Shown: piece after piece, positions 1 to 8,072 of the stretch
Layout of the letters: each line of letters begins with the position of its first letter
How positions within the stretch are numbered: the first letter of the stretch is position 1
Assembly: GCF_000685075.1 (NCBI RefSeq)
Contig: NZ_BAYD01000047.1
Coordinates: 1 to 64,000, forward strand
Reading direction: 5' to 3'
DNA: 64,000 nucleotides
Origin: Paraburkholderia oxyphila NBRC 105797
GTDB taxonomy: Bacteria > Pseudomonadota > Gammaproteobacteria > Burkholderiales > Burkholderiaceae
Translations under genes and position numbers: made by a program
Notes under the pieces: model-generated
The model's database searches: none
Seen by the model: the letters and a program-made list of their open reading frames with translations, nothing else
What the model was told of the DNA's origin: nothing

Positions 1-28
1 GCAGCAAAACACGCACAGAACAAACACG

Positions 29-42
29 AAAAAGCCGTCCTG
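29..42. other. left arm of an IS-split intrinsic terminator
   Basis: Five A residues (29-33) followed by GCCGTCCTG (34-42). This is the exact reverse complement of CAGGACGGC plus T residues at 2613-2627, on the far side of the IS66 element. With the element and one copy of the target duplication removed, the arms rejoin as a 9-bp stem with a 9-nt loop and A/T tracts on both sides, a bidirectional intrinsic terminator. It would have ended the minus-strand amidohydrolase transcript. Confidence 0.8.
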
Positions 43-46
43 CGAA
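39..46. repeat. IS66 target-site duplication, left copy
   Basis: CCTGCGAA directly abuts the left end of the element and is repeated exactly at 2600-2607. Eight base pairs is the usual duplication length for the IS66 family, so this fixes the element boundaries at 47 and 2599. Confidence 0.93.
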
Positions 47-68
47 GTAAGCGTCGCGTGGGAGCCGT
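47..68. repeat. IS66 terminal inverted repeat, left (tnpC end)
   Basis: Begins GTAAGCGTC, the start typical of IS66-family ends. It matches the reverse complement of 2578-2599 at 17 of 22 positions, including the first nine. Confidence 0.9.
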
Positions 69-131
69 CGAGAATTCTCTGGACAAGCGTCGAAGAACGC
101 GGCAGGCGTATCGCGCCGCTGCGAGCAGGGA

Positions 132-1718
132 TCAAAGCGAGGCAGGTGTAGATAGGGGGAGATGTTTCGCGACGTTCCAAGGCAACAGTTCGTCGATGCG
201 GTTGGCCTGGTGATCCGCAATATGCGTGAGCACGAATTCCAGGTAGGCGCGTGGATTGATGTTGTTCAATTTGCACGAGCCGATCAGGCCATACATGGCG
301 GCAGCTCGCTCACCACCGCTGTCGGAGCCCGCGAACATAAAATTGCGCCGACCAAGGGCCACACAGCGCAGGGCATTTTCGGCAAGCACGTTGCTGATCT
401 CGACACGGCCGTCGTCACAGAACAGTGTGAGTCCATTCCATCGGTTCAGAGAGTAGTTGATCGCTTCGACCAGTGGTGCCTTTGGCCAGAGAGTGGCGAG
501 TTTCTCCTTCATCGACTTCTCGAGAGCCACGAGCAACGGGCTGCTCTTTTCCCGCCTGACGCGTCGCCGCTCATCGGGTGGTCTGCCGCGGATAGCAGCC
601 TCGATTTCGTAGAGATCGCCAATCATGTCGAGCCATTGCTTCGTAGTTTCCGACGGCGCTGTCTCATGGACGTCGAAGAGATATCGACGCGCATGATCCC
701 AGCAAGAAGCCAGGCGAACTTTGCCGCTTTCGGTCAGCTCGTTGAAGCCGGCATAGCCGTCCCCCTGAAGGACGCCTTCGAATCCGGCAAGATGGGTCTG
801 GGGGTGGATGCCTTTGCGGTCCGGCGAGTACGCGAACCAGACAGCAGCGGGATCGCTCGAACCTGAGCGGCGATCATCGCGCACGTAAACCCACAACCGA
901 CCGGTCTTGGTCTTCTTGTTGCCGGGCGCGAGCACCGGGATGGGCGTGTCGTCCGCGTGGAGCTTCGCAGTCGCCATCGTGTAGCGACGCAGCGCTTCAG
1001 TCAGCAACCGGCAGAGTTCTTCGCATTGTCCGACCCAGCGTGCCATGGTGGCCCGATCGAGACGTACGCCGTCGCGCGCCGCGATCTCGGACTGCCGATA
1101 CAGCGGCGTGTGGTTCGCATACTTCGCAACGATGATCTCGGCCAGCAAGCTCGGATGCGCGATGCTGCGCTCGATCGGCAGCCCCGGCATGGGTAGTTGC
1201 ACGATATGTCCACAACCGGTGCAGATCCGCTTGCGACGGAGCGTGCGGATGACCTTGAACATCGCTGTGACGCGTGCGAGCTGCTCGGACACGTCCTCGC
1301 CGAGAAGCTTCATGGCGTTGTCGCACTTCGGGCAGATCGAGGCCGGCTCGAGTACGCGCTCCTCGCGTGGCAGGTGGGGCGGCAAGGCTTCCTGCGGGGA
1401 TGGCGCAGACACGCCCGAACTTGATGCACGAGCGCGCGCACGGCGGACATCGGCGACGCCGCTGCCCGCTGCCAGATCCTCGAGTTGGGTTTCGAGCCGA
1501 TCGATCTGCCGCTCAAGTTGCTCGGATTTGCGACCGAAGTGCATACGCCTGAGCTTGTCGATCTGGGCCGTCAGGCGCTCGATCTCCTGGTCCCGTTCGA
1601 CAATCTCCCGATCGCGGTCGGTAATCTCCTGCAGCATCTTTGCCATCGACGCCTGCTGCTCGAGCACCAGGGCCTGGAGCTCGGCAACGGTGTCCGGAAG
1701 TGGCGCATGATCGGGCAT
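132..1718 (-). CDS. tnpC: IS66 family transposase (TnpC)
   Basis: DDE transposase that carries out IS66 strand transfer. The 528-residue protein has a long Leu/Glu/Arg-rich coiled coil at about residues 10-85, then a four-cysteine zinc finger (CPKC at 129-132, CTGC at 166-169), then the catalytic core. Likely catalytic acids are D256 or D257 (in ADDTP), D320 (in GDGYAG) and E447 (in LAENAL). The C-terminal portion matches the small IS66 C-terminal domain. Length is normal for the family. The gene starts 30 nt after tnpB and ends 85 bp from the left terminus. No frameshift or truncation is visible. Confidence 0.95.
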   Translation of the reverse strand: MPDHAPLPDTVAELQALVLEQQASMAKMLQEITDRDREIVERDQEIERLTAQIDKLRRMHFGRKSEQLERQIDRLETQLEDLAAGSGVADVRRARARASSSGVSAPSPQEALPPHLPREERVLEPASICPKCDNAMKLLGEDVSEQLARVTAMFKVIRTLRRKRICTGCGHIVQLPMPGLPIERSIAHPSLLAEIIVAKYANHTPLYRQSEIAARDGVRLDRATMARWVGQCEELCRLLTEALRRYTMATAKLHADDTPIPVLAPGNKKTKTGRLWVYVRDDRRSGSSDPAAVWFAYSPDRKGIHPQTHLAGFEGVLQGDGYAGFNELTESGKVRLASCWDHARRYLFDVHETAPSETTKQWLDMIGDLYEIEAAIRGRPPDERRRVRREKSSPLLVALEKSMKEKLATLWPKAPLVEAINYSLNRWNGLTLFCDDGRVEISNVLAENALRCVALGRRNFMFAGSDSGGERAAAMYGLIGSCKLNNINPRAYLEFVLTHIADHQANRIDELLPWNVAKHLPLSTPASL

Positions 1719-1748
1719 GCGCTGCAGTTTACGAGCCTTCGATGCGGT

Positions 1749-2093
1749 TTACAACATCGACAATGCGGCCGTACGACGGGGTTGTCGCCAATCGATGCCT
1801 TCCAGCAACATCGACAGCTGCGCCGACGTGAGATGGATCTTGCCACCATCAGCCTGGGGCCAGACAAAACGCCCACGGGTAATCCGCTTCGCCAGGAGCC
1901 ATAGTCCGTCATCGGTTGCCCAGAGAATTTTTACCAGATCGCCGCGACGTCCCCGAAAAATGAACACATCGCCGCCGAGCGGATTCTCTTCGAGTGCCGC
2001 TTGCACCTTCGCGGCAAGAGCCGGGAAACCACTACGCATGTCGGTGACGCCTGCGGCGATCCAGATGCGAGTGCCTGCCGGCAAGCCGATCAT
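1749..2093 (-). CDS. tnpB: IS66 accessory protein TnpB (Orf2)
   Basis: Small 114-residue protein of the IS66 Orf2 type, needed with TnpA and TnpC for efficient transposition though its biochemical role is unclear. The start at 2093 is chosen because the protein then begins MIGLPAGTRIW, the conserved family N-terminus with the later DMRSGF and FIFRGRRGD motifs, and because this ATG overlaps the tnpA stop as ATGA, implying translational coupling. A longer in-frame start exists at 2183 but lies inside tnpA and does not look like the family. Confidence 0.93.
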   Translation of the reverse strand: MIGLPAGTRIWIAAGVTDMRSGFPALAAKVQAALEENPLGGDVFIFRGRRGDLVKILWATDDGLWLLAKRITRGRFVWPQADGGKIHLTSAQLSMLLEGIDWRQPRRTAALSML

Positions 2094-2530
2094 CGGGATA
2101 GCTCCCGGATCAGCAGCCGCAGCATATCCGGTGACACGTTGCCGCGAACCCTCAAGCGTGCACGGTCGAACTCGATCTCGCAAAGATCCTCTGCCGACCG
2201 TGCTATATCGACTGCCATCGGTGGCGTATGTTCTGCCGCCTCAGCGACGATATCCACCGGCAACAGCGACGGCACCTCCGGTGCCCGCTTCGGCGTTGCA
2301 CTCTCAGGCAGCGTTGGCAAACCGTACTCTCCTGCCAGATAAAGCCGTCGCCATTTGAACAACAGGTTCGCATTGATGTCGTTGCTGCGCGCGATCAACG
2401 CCACCGACGCGCCCGGTTCGAAAGACTGTTCAACCAGTTGCCGTTTGAACTCGGTCGGAAAGTTCGGCCGCTTATATGCGCCGACTGCGGCGCCAACGCC
2501 CCACGTCTTGTCCACTTTGGTATCCACCAT
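2090..2530 (-). CDS. tnpA: IS66 accessory protein TnpA, helix-turn-helix
   Basis: First gene of the element, 146 residues. The segment from about residue 22 to 65 (FPTEFKRQLVEQ through LLFKWRRLY) is a helix-turn-helix of the IS3/IS66 TnpA type, thought to bind element ends. The C-terminal half is less conserved. It overlaps tnpB by 4 bp. The start lies 69 bp from the right terminus, leaving room for the element promoter. Confidence 0.9.
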   Translation of the reverse strand: MVDTKVDKTWGVGAAVGAYKRPNFPTEFKRQLVEQSFEPGASVALIARSNDINANLLFKWRRLYLAGEYGLPTLPESATPKRAPEVPSLLPVDIVAEAAEHTPPMAVDIARSAEDLCEIEFDRARLRVRGNVSPDMLRLLIRELSR

Positions 2531-2577
2531 AATTTGGTGGGTACCAAACTACCCAAAACCTCAATCAGCACGCCAGA

Positions 2578-2599
2578 ACGGCCGCGGCGAGACGCTTAC
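2578..2599. repeat. IS66 terminal inverted repeat, right (tnpA end)
   Basis: Read on the minus strand from 2599 it begins GTAAGCGTC and pairs with 47-68 at 17 of 22 positions. Confidence 0.9.
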
Positions 2600-2607
2600 C
2601 CTGCGAA
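2600..2607. repeat. IS66 target-site duplication, right copy
   Basis: CCTGCGAA, identical to 39-46 and directly adjacent to the right terminus of the element. Confidence 0.93.
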
Positions 2608-2612
2608 CGACA

Positions 2613-2627
2613 CAGGACGGCTTTTTT
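2613..2627. other. right arm of the IS-split terminator
   Basis: CAGGACGGC followed by six T residues, complementary to 29-42. Because the target duplication restores CCTG at 2600-2603, only a 4-bp CCTG/CAGG hairpin can still form here, so the terminator after the amidohydrolase gene is probably weakened or destroyed. Confidence 0.78.
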
Positions 2628-2648
2628 CGTTGAAACCGCAGTCGATCT

Positions 2649-3842
2649 CTACTTCTGGGCGAGGAATTTCGTTGCCAGATGCACCCAGTACGACGCTCCA
2701 ACCGGCAACAACTGATCGTTGAAGTCATAGCTGGCGTTGTGCAGCATGCAAGGCCCGGCGCCGTGTCCCGCCTCGCGATGCCCGCCTTCCCCGTTGCCGA
2801 GGAATGCATAGCAACCGGGCTTTTCCAGCAGCATGAAGGAGAAGTCCTCGGCGCCCATGGTCGGCTCGACGCTATCGTCGACACGATCGGCGCCCACGAC
2901 TTCTCTCATCACTTCAGCCGCGAACTGGGCCTCTGCGCTGCTGTTCACCGTCGGCGGATAGTTGCGATGGAAGGTCACGTCGACGGAACACTCGTACGCC
3001 TCCGCCGTGCTCTCGGCGATCTTGCGCAGACGCGTCTCGATCAAATCGAGCGTTTCCGTCGTGAAGGTGCGCACCGTCCCCGCAAGCCAGGCCGTATTCG
3101 GCACGACATTCACCGCGTCGCCGGCGTGGATCTGCGTAATCGACAGGACAGCCGTATCGAGCGGCTTCTTGTTGCGCGTGATGATGCTTTGCAACCCGTT
3201 GGCGATCTGCACCGCCGTGAAAACCGGATCGCGTCCGTTGTGCGGCAGCGCGGCATGCGAGCCTACGCCTTTGATTTCGATGCGAAACTCGTTGCTCGAC
3301 GCCATGATCGGCCCTTCGGTCACACCGAAGTGTCCCGCCGGCATGCCAGGCCAGTTGTGAATGCCGAACACGGCATCCACGGGAAAACGCGTGAACAGCC
3401 CGTCTTCGATCATGGCTTTCGCGCCCGCGCCGCCTTCCTCCGCTGGCTGGAAGATGAACACGATGGTGCCGTCGAATTGGCCATGCTGAGCGAGATGCTG
3501 CGCCGCACCGAGCAGCATCGCGGTATGGCCGTCGTGGCCGCATGCGTGCATCTTCCCTTCGTGGCGGGAGCGGTGCTCGAACGTGTTCAGCTCTTGAATG
3601 GGCAGCGCATCCATATCGGCGCGCAACCCAATGGCGCGCGTGCCGCTGCCGCGCTTGAGCATACCGACAACGCCCGTTTTTCCCAGCCCGCGATGCACTT
3701 CGATGCCCCATTCCGCGAGCTTCGATGCAACCAGCTCGGCAGTTTGGGTCTCTTCGTAGCGCAGTTCCGGGTGGGCGTGGATCGTTCGTCGTAGGCCCTG
3801 AATTTCGCCTTGGGCGGCCTGGATTTCCGGGATCAGTTTCAT
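2649..3842 (-). CDS. M20 family metallopeptidase / amidohydrolase (hippurate hydrolase-like)
   Basis: Predicted zinc or manganese hydrolase that splits N-acyl amino acids or related amides in the cytoplasm. The 397-residue protein has the M20D layout: a catalytic domain with metal ligands C101 and H103 (in HACGHDGH), E135/E136 (in PAEEGG), H162 (in GIHNWPG) and H368 (in MLHNAS), and a lid domain in the middle. The start at 3842 gives the family N-terminus; an upstream in-frame ATG at 3995 would add 51 residues of Arg-rich, non-homologous sequence. Its downstream terminator is the one broken by the IS66 insertion. The exact substrate cannot be read from sequence. Confidence 0.9.
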   Translation of the reverse strand: MKLIPEIQAAQGEIQGLRRTIHAHPELRYEETQTAELVASKLAEWGIEVHRGLGKTGVVGMLKRGSGTRAIGLRADMDALPIQELNTFEHRSRHEGKMHACGHDGHTAMLLGAAQHLAQHGQFDGTIVFIFQPAEEGGAGAKAMIEDGLFTRFPVDAVFGIHNWPGMPAGHFGVTEGPIMASSNEFRIEIKGVGSHAALPHNGRDPVFTAVQIANGLQSIITRNKKPLDTAVLSITQIHAGDAVNVVPNTAWLAGTVRTFTTETLDLIETRLRKIAESTAEAYECSVDVTFHRNYPPTVNSSAEAQFAAEVMREVVGADRVDDSVEPTMGAEDFSFMLLEKPGCYAFLGNGEGGHREAGHGAGPCMLHNASYDFNDQLLPVGASYWVHLATKFLAQK

Positions 3843-4015
3843 GACGGACAGTGCTCGAGAAAGTAGGCGCCCGCCCTCGATTTGAGGCGGGCCTGGACGA
3901 ACCATTCTACGCCGAACCTTTTTTTTCGAGGCAACCCAGCAGGCACGTGGCGGCGCCGCACGCCGGACATAATAAAATCGCGGTATCGAGACCACCTTCC
4001 ATCGACGGATTCCTC

Positions 4016-6094
4016 ATGAATGCCCGAGCCGAATTTGCCCGCGCAGTCTGTCCCCACGACTGCCCCGACACCTGCGCGATGCGCGTGACCGTCGAGGACG
4101 GCAAGGCCATCAAGGTGAGCGGCGACCCCGACCATCCGCCGACACAAGGGGTGCTCTGCACGAAAGTGACCCGTTACGCCGAGCGCGTACACCATCCGAA
4201 GCGTCTTACGCAACCGATGAAGCGTGTCGGCCGCAAGGGGGAAGGGCGCTTCGAGCCGATCAGCTGGGACGAGGCATGCGCGATTGCGGCTGCGCGCCTT
4301 GGCGAGATTGCGCAACGTGCGCCCGAAGCCATCTTGCCGTATAGCTATGCCGGCACGATGGGTCTCGTGCAAGGCGACAGCATCGCACAGCGTTTTTTCC
4401 ACAAGCTCGGCGCGTCGCGGCTCGACCGCGCGATCTGCGCGGCCGCGGGCGCAGCGGGCCTGCGCTACACATATGGTTCGAGCCTCGGCATGCTCACCGA
4501 GCACTTCGCCGAGAGTGAGGTGATCCTGATCTGGGGCGCGAATCCAATCGCCTCCAACCTGCACTTCTGGACGCGTGCGCAGGAAGCCAAGCGCAACGGT
4601 GCGAAGCTGATCGCGATCGATCCGTATCGCTCGCTCACGGCGGAGAAGTGCCATCAGCACATTGCGCTGAAGCCGGGCACTGACGGCGCACTCGCACTCG
4701 GCATGATGCACGTGCTGATCACTGAATATCGTCTCGATCATGCGTACATCGCGGCGCACACGCATGGCTTCGAGCAGTTGAAGGCGCGCGCGCTCGCCTA
4801 TACGCCTGCGCGCGTCGCGCAGATCTGCGGCATCGAGGAACAAACCATCGTCGATCTGGCGCGCCTCTATGCTTCCACGCGCAAGGTGGCGATCCGCATG
4901 AATTACGGCCTGCAGCGCGTGCGCGGCGGCGGCAATGCAGTGCGCGCAATCGCCTGCCTGCCGGCGCTGACTGGCGCCTGGCGCGAGCGCGCTGGTGGCG
5001 TGCTGCTTTCGTCGTCGGGTTGGGCGCCAATCAATGGGAACGCGCTCCAGCGTCCCGACCTGATTCCTGGTTGGCCGAAGCATCAGCCGCGCATCGTCAA
5101 CATGAACCAGATCGGCGACGCGCTCACGCACGCGGGCGACGCCGCTTTCGGTCCGAAGGTCGAGGCGATCGTCGTGTACAACTCCAATCCGGTGGCGGTC
5201 GCGCCGGAGTCGGCGAAGGTGGCGGCGGGCTTCGCGCGCGAGGATCTCTTCACGATCGTGCTCGAGCAGTTCCAGACCGACACCGCCGATTACGCCGACT
5301 TGCTGCTGCCCGCCACGACCCAGCTCGAACACCTCGATGTTCACAAGTCCTACGGCCATACCTACATAATGGCCAATCTGCCGGCTATTGCGCCGGTGGG
5401 GGACGCGCGTCCGAACACCGAGATCTTCCGCTCGATTGCGCGCGCAATGGGCCTGACCGACCCGGCGCTCTTCGAGAGCGACGAAGAGGTGGCCGCGCAC
5501 GCGTTCGACTGGAGCGATCCCGCGCTCGCTGGCGCCGATTGGGCGAGGCTCAAGCAGGACGGCTGGGTGAAGTTGAATATCGCCGACGCGCCATTCGCCA
5601 ACGGGGGTTTTCGCACGCCCACGGGCAAGTGCGAGTTCTACAGCGAGGCGCTCGCGAAGGCTGGCCTCGAGCCCGTGCCCGACTACCTGCCGCCGTACGA
5701 ATCGGCCGACGGTGCGCCCGAGTTGGCCGCACGCTACCCGCTCGCGATGATCTCGCCGCCCGCGCGCAATTTCCTGAACAGTACCTTCGTGAACGTCGAG
5801 AGCCTGCGGGCGACTGAAGGCGAGCCGCATCTCGATCTCCATCCCGCCGATGCCGCGCGACGCGCCATCGCGGACGGCGATCAGGTGCGCGTCTTCAACG
5901 ACCGTGGGTCGATGCGTGCGCGTGCGCGCGTCTCCGACCGCGCGCGCGAAGGTCTCGTGGTCGGCCTGTCAATCTGGTGGAAGAAGCTCGCGCCGGATGG
6001 CCGCAACGCAAACGAAGTGACGAGCCAGGCGCTCACCGATCTGGGCGGCTCTGCCACGTTTTATGACTGTCTCGTGGAAGTCGAACGCGCGTAA
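4016..6094 (+). CDS. molybdopterin-dependent oxidoreductase, [4Fe-4S] type
   Basis: DMSO-reductase-superfamily enzyme of 692 residues. The N-terminal iron-sulfur domain has C12, C16, C20 and C48 spaced as a [4Fe-4S] site (CPHDCPDTC, then GVLCTK). The catalytic molybdopterin domain follows, and a C-terminal molydopterin dinucleotide-binding domain starts near residue 570. No Tat or Sec signal is seen, so it is probably cytoplasmic. No partner subunit, chaperone or cofactor gene lies beside it, so it may act as a single subunit. It is divergent from the amidohydrolase, 173 bp apart. The start at 4016 puts CPHDC close to the N-terminus as in relatives. Substrate unknown. Confidence 0.88.
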   Translation: MNARAEFARAVCPHDCPDTCAMRVTVEDGKAIKVSGDPDHPPTQGVLCTKVTRYAERVHHPKRLTQPMKRVGRKGEGRFEPISWDEACAIAAARLGEIAQRAPEAILPYSYAGTMGLVQGDSIAQRFFHKLGASRLDRAICAAAGAAGLRYTYGSSLGMLTEHFAESEVILIWGANPIASNLHFWTRAQEAKRNGAKLIAIDPYRSLTAEKCHQHIALKPGTDGALALGMMHVLITEYRLDHAYIAAHTHGFEQLKARALAYTPARVAQICGIEEQTIVDLARLYASTRKVAIRMNYGLQRVRGGGNAVRAIACLPALTGAWRERAGGVLLSSSGWAPINGNALQRPDLIPGWPKHQPRIVNMNQIGDALTHAGDAAFGPKVEAIVVYNSNPVAVAPESAKVAAGFAREDLFTIVLEQFQTDTADYADLLLPATTQLEHLDVHKSYGHTYIMANLPAIAPVGDARPNTEIFRSIARAMGLTDPALFESDEEVAAHAFDWSDPALAGADWARLKQDGWVKLNIADAPFANGGFRTPTGKCEFYSEALAKAGLEPVPDYLPPYESADGAPELAARYPLAMISPPARNFLNSTFVNVESLRATEGEPHLDLHPADAARRAIADGDQVRVFNDRGSMRARARVSDRAREGLVVGLSIWWKKLAPDGRNANEVTSQALTDLGGSATFYDCLVEVERA

Positions 6095-6114
6095 GCCCTG
6101 AACGAAACGCCTTG

Positions 6115-6157
6115 AAGCCCCCCGGAAAAGCGCTTGCCGTGGTTCGAGGGGGCTTTC
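6115..6157 (+). terminator. terminator after the molybdopterin oxidoreductase
   Basis: GAAGCCCCCC pairs with GGGGGCTTTC around a loop of about 24 nt, 20 bp after the stop. The T-tract is short, so strength is uncertain. Confidence 0.6.
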
Positions 6158-6250
6158 TAACTCGCTGATTTGCGGAAGAAAAACGCGGGTTGCATGCTAC
6201 GATCAGCGTTTTAGCACGACCATTCGAAAATATTCAGGAGGAGACGCCGC

Positions 6251-7927
6251 ATGGATAAAGTCTGGCTGAAATCGTACCCACCCGGCGTTCCCGCGGAAAT
6301 CGACGCGAGCCAATATGCGTCCATCACGGCGCTGCTCGCGGAGAGCTTCAATGCGAACCGGTCGAAACCCGCGTTCGCGTGCATGGGCAAGGCCATCACC
6401 TACGGACAGCTCGACGAACTCTCGAAGCGGCTCGCCGCATGGTTTCAGTCGCGCGGCATCGCGCCCGGCGCGCGCATCGCGATCATGATGCCGAACGTGC
6501 TGCAGTATCCGGTCGCGCTTGCTGCGATCCTGCGCGCGGGCTATGTCGTCGTGAACGTGAACCCTCTCTACACGCCGCGCGAGCTCGAACATCAGCTCAA
6601 GGACAGCGGCGCCGAAGCCATCGTCATCCTCGAGAATTTCGCGGCCACGCTGCAGGCAGTCGTCGCGCAGACGCGCGTCAAGCACATCGTGGTGGCGTCG
6701 ATGGGCGACCTGCTCGGCACGCTGAAGGGCTTCATCGTGAACTACGTCGTGCGCCACGTGAAGAAGATGGTGCCCGCGTGGAGCCTGCCGGGCCACGTGC
6801 GCTTCAACGCCGCAGTCTCGGCTGGCGCGCGCCTCACGTTCAAGCCCGTCGAGCAGAAACCCGAAGACGTCGCGTTCCTCCAGTACACGGGCGGCACGAC
6901 TGGCGTGTCGAAAGGCGCCACGCTGCTGCATCGCAATCTCATCGCGAATGTGCTGCAGTCGGCTGCGTGGACCCAGCCCGCACTCGCGCGTCTTGCCGCC
7001 GGCACCCAGCCGGTCACGGTTGCGGCGCTGCCGCTCTATCACGTGTTCGCGCTCACCGTCTGCGGCCTGCTGACGATGCGCACGGGCGGCCTCGCCGTGC
7101 TGATCCCGAATCCGCGCGACATCGCGGGGATGATCAAGGACCTGCAAGGCTATTCGATCACGACCTTCCCGGCAGTCAACACGCTTTACAACGCGATCCT
7201 CAATCACCCCGATTTCGACAAGCTCGACTTCTCGCATCTGCTGGTCGCGAACGGTGGCGGCATGGCCGTGCAGGAAGCCGTGGCGAAGCGCTGGTACGAG
7301 CGCACGCAGACGCCGATCGTCGAAGGCTACGGCCTGTCGGAAACCTCGCCCAGCGTGACCTGCAATCCGACCGACGCGACCGAGTACACGGGCACGATCG
7401 GCCTGCCACTGCCGTCGACGGAAATCTCGATTCGCGACGACAACGGCAACGAGCTGGGCATTGGCGAAGCGGGCGAGATCTGCATTCGCGGTCCGCAGGT
7501 GATGGCGGGCTACTGGCAGCGTCCGGAAGAAACGGCGAAGGTCATGACCGCCGACGGCTTCTTCAAGTCCGGCGACGTGGGCGTAATGAACGCGCGCGGC
7601 TACGTGAAGCTCGTCGATCGCAAGAAGGACATGATCCTCGTCTCGGGCTTCAACGTCTATCCGAACGAGATCGAAGATGTGGTCGCGAAGCTGCCGGGCG
7701 TATTCGAAGTGGCCGCCGTGGGCGTGCCCGACGCGCACTCGGGCGAAGCGGTGAAGCTCTATATCGTGAAGAAGGACCCGGCGCTCACCGACAAGGACGT
7801 CTTCGAATACTGCAAGACGCAGCTGACCGGCTACAAGCGGCCGAAAATCATCGAGTTCCGCAGCGAGCTGCCCAAGAGCAATGTCGGCAAGATCCTGCGG
7901 CGCGAGTTGCGCGAAGCTCACGCGTAA
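6251..7927 (+). CDS. fadD: long-chain fatty acid-CoA ligase, FadD type
   Basis: AMP-forming acyl-CoA synthetase (558 residues) that activates fatty acids for beta-oxidation or phospholipid use, probably at the inner membrane face. Seen in order: the P-loop-like YTGGTTGVSKG at about 212-222, the acyl-adenylate motif GYGLSETSP, the ADP/hinge region DGFFKSGDVG, the fatty-acid signature region with KKDMILVSGFNVYPNE, and the C-terminal catalytic lysine in PKSNVGKILRRELR. Length fits FadD (about 560). A purine-rich Shine-Dalgarno (AGGAGGAG) lies just upstream of the ATG. It is monocistronic, with terminators on both sides. Confidence 0.92.
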   Translation: MDKVWLKSYPPGVPAEIDASQYASITALLAESFNANRSKPAFACMGKAITYGQLDELSKRLAAWFQSRGIAPGARIAIMMPNVLQYPVALAAILRAGYVVVNVNPLYTPRELEHQLKDSGAEAIVILENFAATLQAVVAQTRVKHIVVASMGDLLGTLKGFIVNYVVRHVKKMVPAWSLPGHVRFNAAVSAGARLTFKPVEQKPEDVAFLQYTGGTTGVSKGATLLHRNLIANVLQSAAWTQPALARLAAGTQPVTVAALPLYHVFALTVCGLLTMRTGGLAVLIPNPRDIAGMIKDLQGYSITTFPAVNTLYNAILNHPDFDKLDFSHLLVANGGGMAVQEAVAKRWYERTQTPIVEGYGLSETSPSVTCNPTDATEYTGTIGLPLPSTEISIRDDNGNELGIGEAGEICIRGPQVMAGYWQRPEETAKVMTADGFFKSGDVGVMNARGYVKLVDRKKDMILVSGFNVYPNEIEDVVAKLPGVFEVAAVGVPDAHSGEAVKLYIVKKDPALTDKDVFEYCKTQLTGYKRPKIIEFRSELPKSNVGKILRRELREAHA

Positions 7928-7952
7928 GCCTCCACCGTCACGCACGCACCGA

Positions 7953-7982
7953 AGGCCTGCCCGCAAGGGTGGGCCTGTTGTG
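7953..7982 (+). terminator. terminator after fadD
   Basis: AGGCCTGCCC pairs with GGGTGGGCCT (two G-U pairs) around a GCAA tetraloop, followed by a T/G-rich run. Confidence 0.65.
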
Positions 7983-8023
7983 TTGGGCGCGTGAAGAGAG
8001 CCGAAAGACGCCGGGCGCGCCAA

Positions 8024-8048
8024 AGAAAAAAGGCGCCCGCAGGCGCCT
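8024..8048 (-). terminator. terminator after the porin gene
   Basis: On the minus strand, AGGCGCC/GGCGCCT stem with a 4-nt loop followed by six T residues then CTTT, ending 25 bp past the porin stop. Confidence 0.85.
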
Positions 8049-8072
8049 TCGAGACTGAAACGGCTGTTCTTC

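Larger units (their letters stand above)
47..2599 (-). mobile_element. complete IS66-family insertion sequence, 2553 bp
   Basis: A full-length element with GTAAGCG termini, an 8-bp target duplication (CCTGCGAA at 39-46 and 2600-2607) and the classic three genes tnpA, tnpB and tnpC in order on the minus strand. All three reading frames are open, and the transposase keeps its DDE residues, so the copy looks potentially active. The perfect duplication points to simple transposition without later rearrangement, and probably a fairly recent event. The insertion point lies in the stem and loop of an intrinsic terminator, outside any gene. Confidence 0.95.

Noticed and set aside
162..866. Plus-strand frames across the IS66 element
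   Set aside because: Antisense to tnpC, whose zinc-finger and DDE residues are clear.
3839..5842. 667-codon minus-strand frame opposite the molybdopterin oxidoreductase
   Set aside because: Same cause; the plus strand shows conserved cysteines and domains, the minus strand none.
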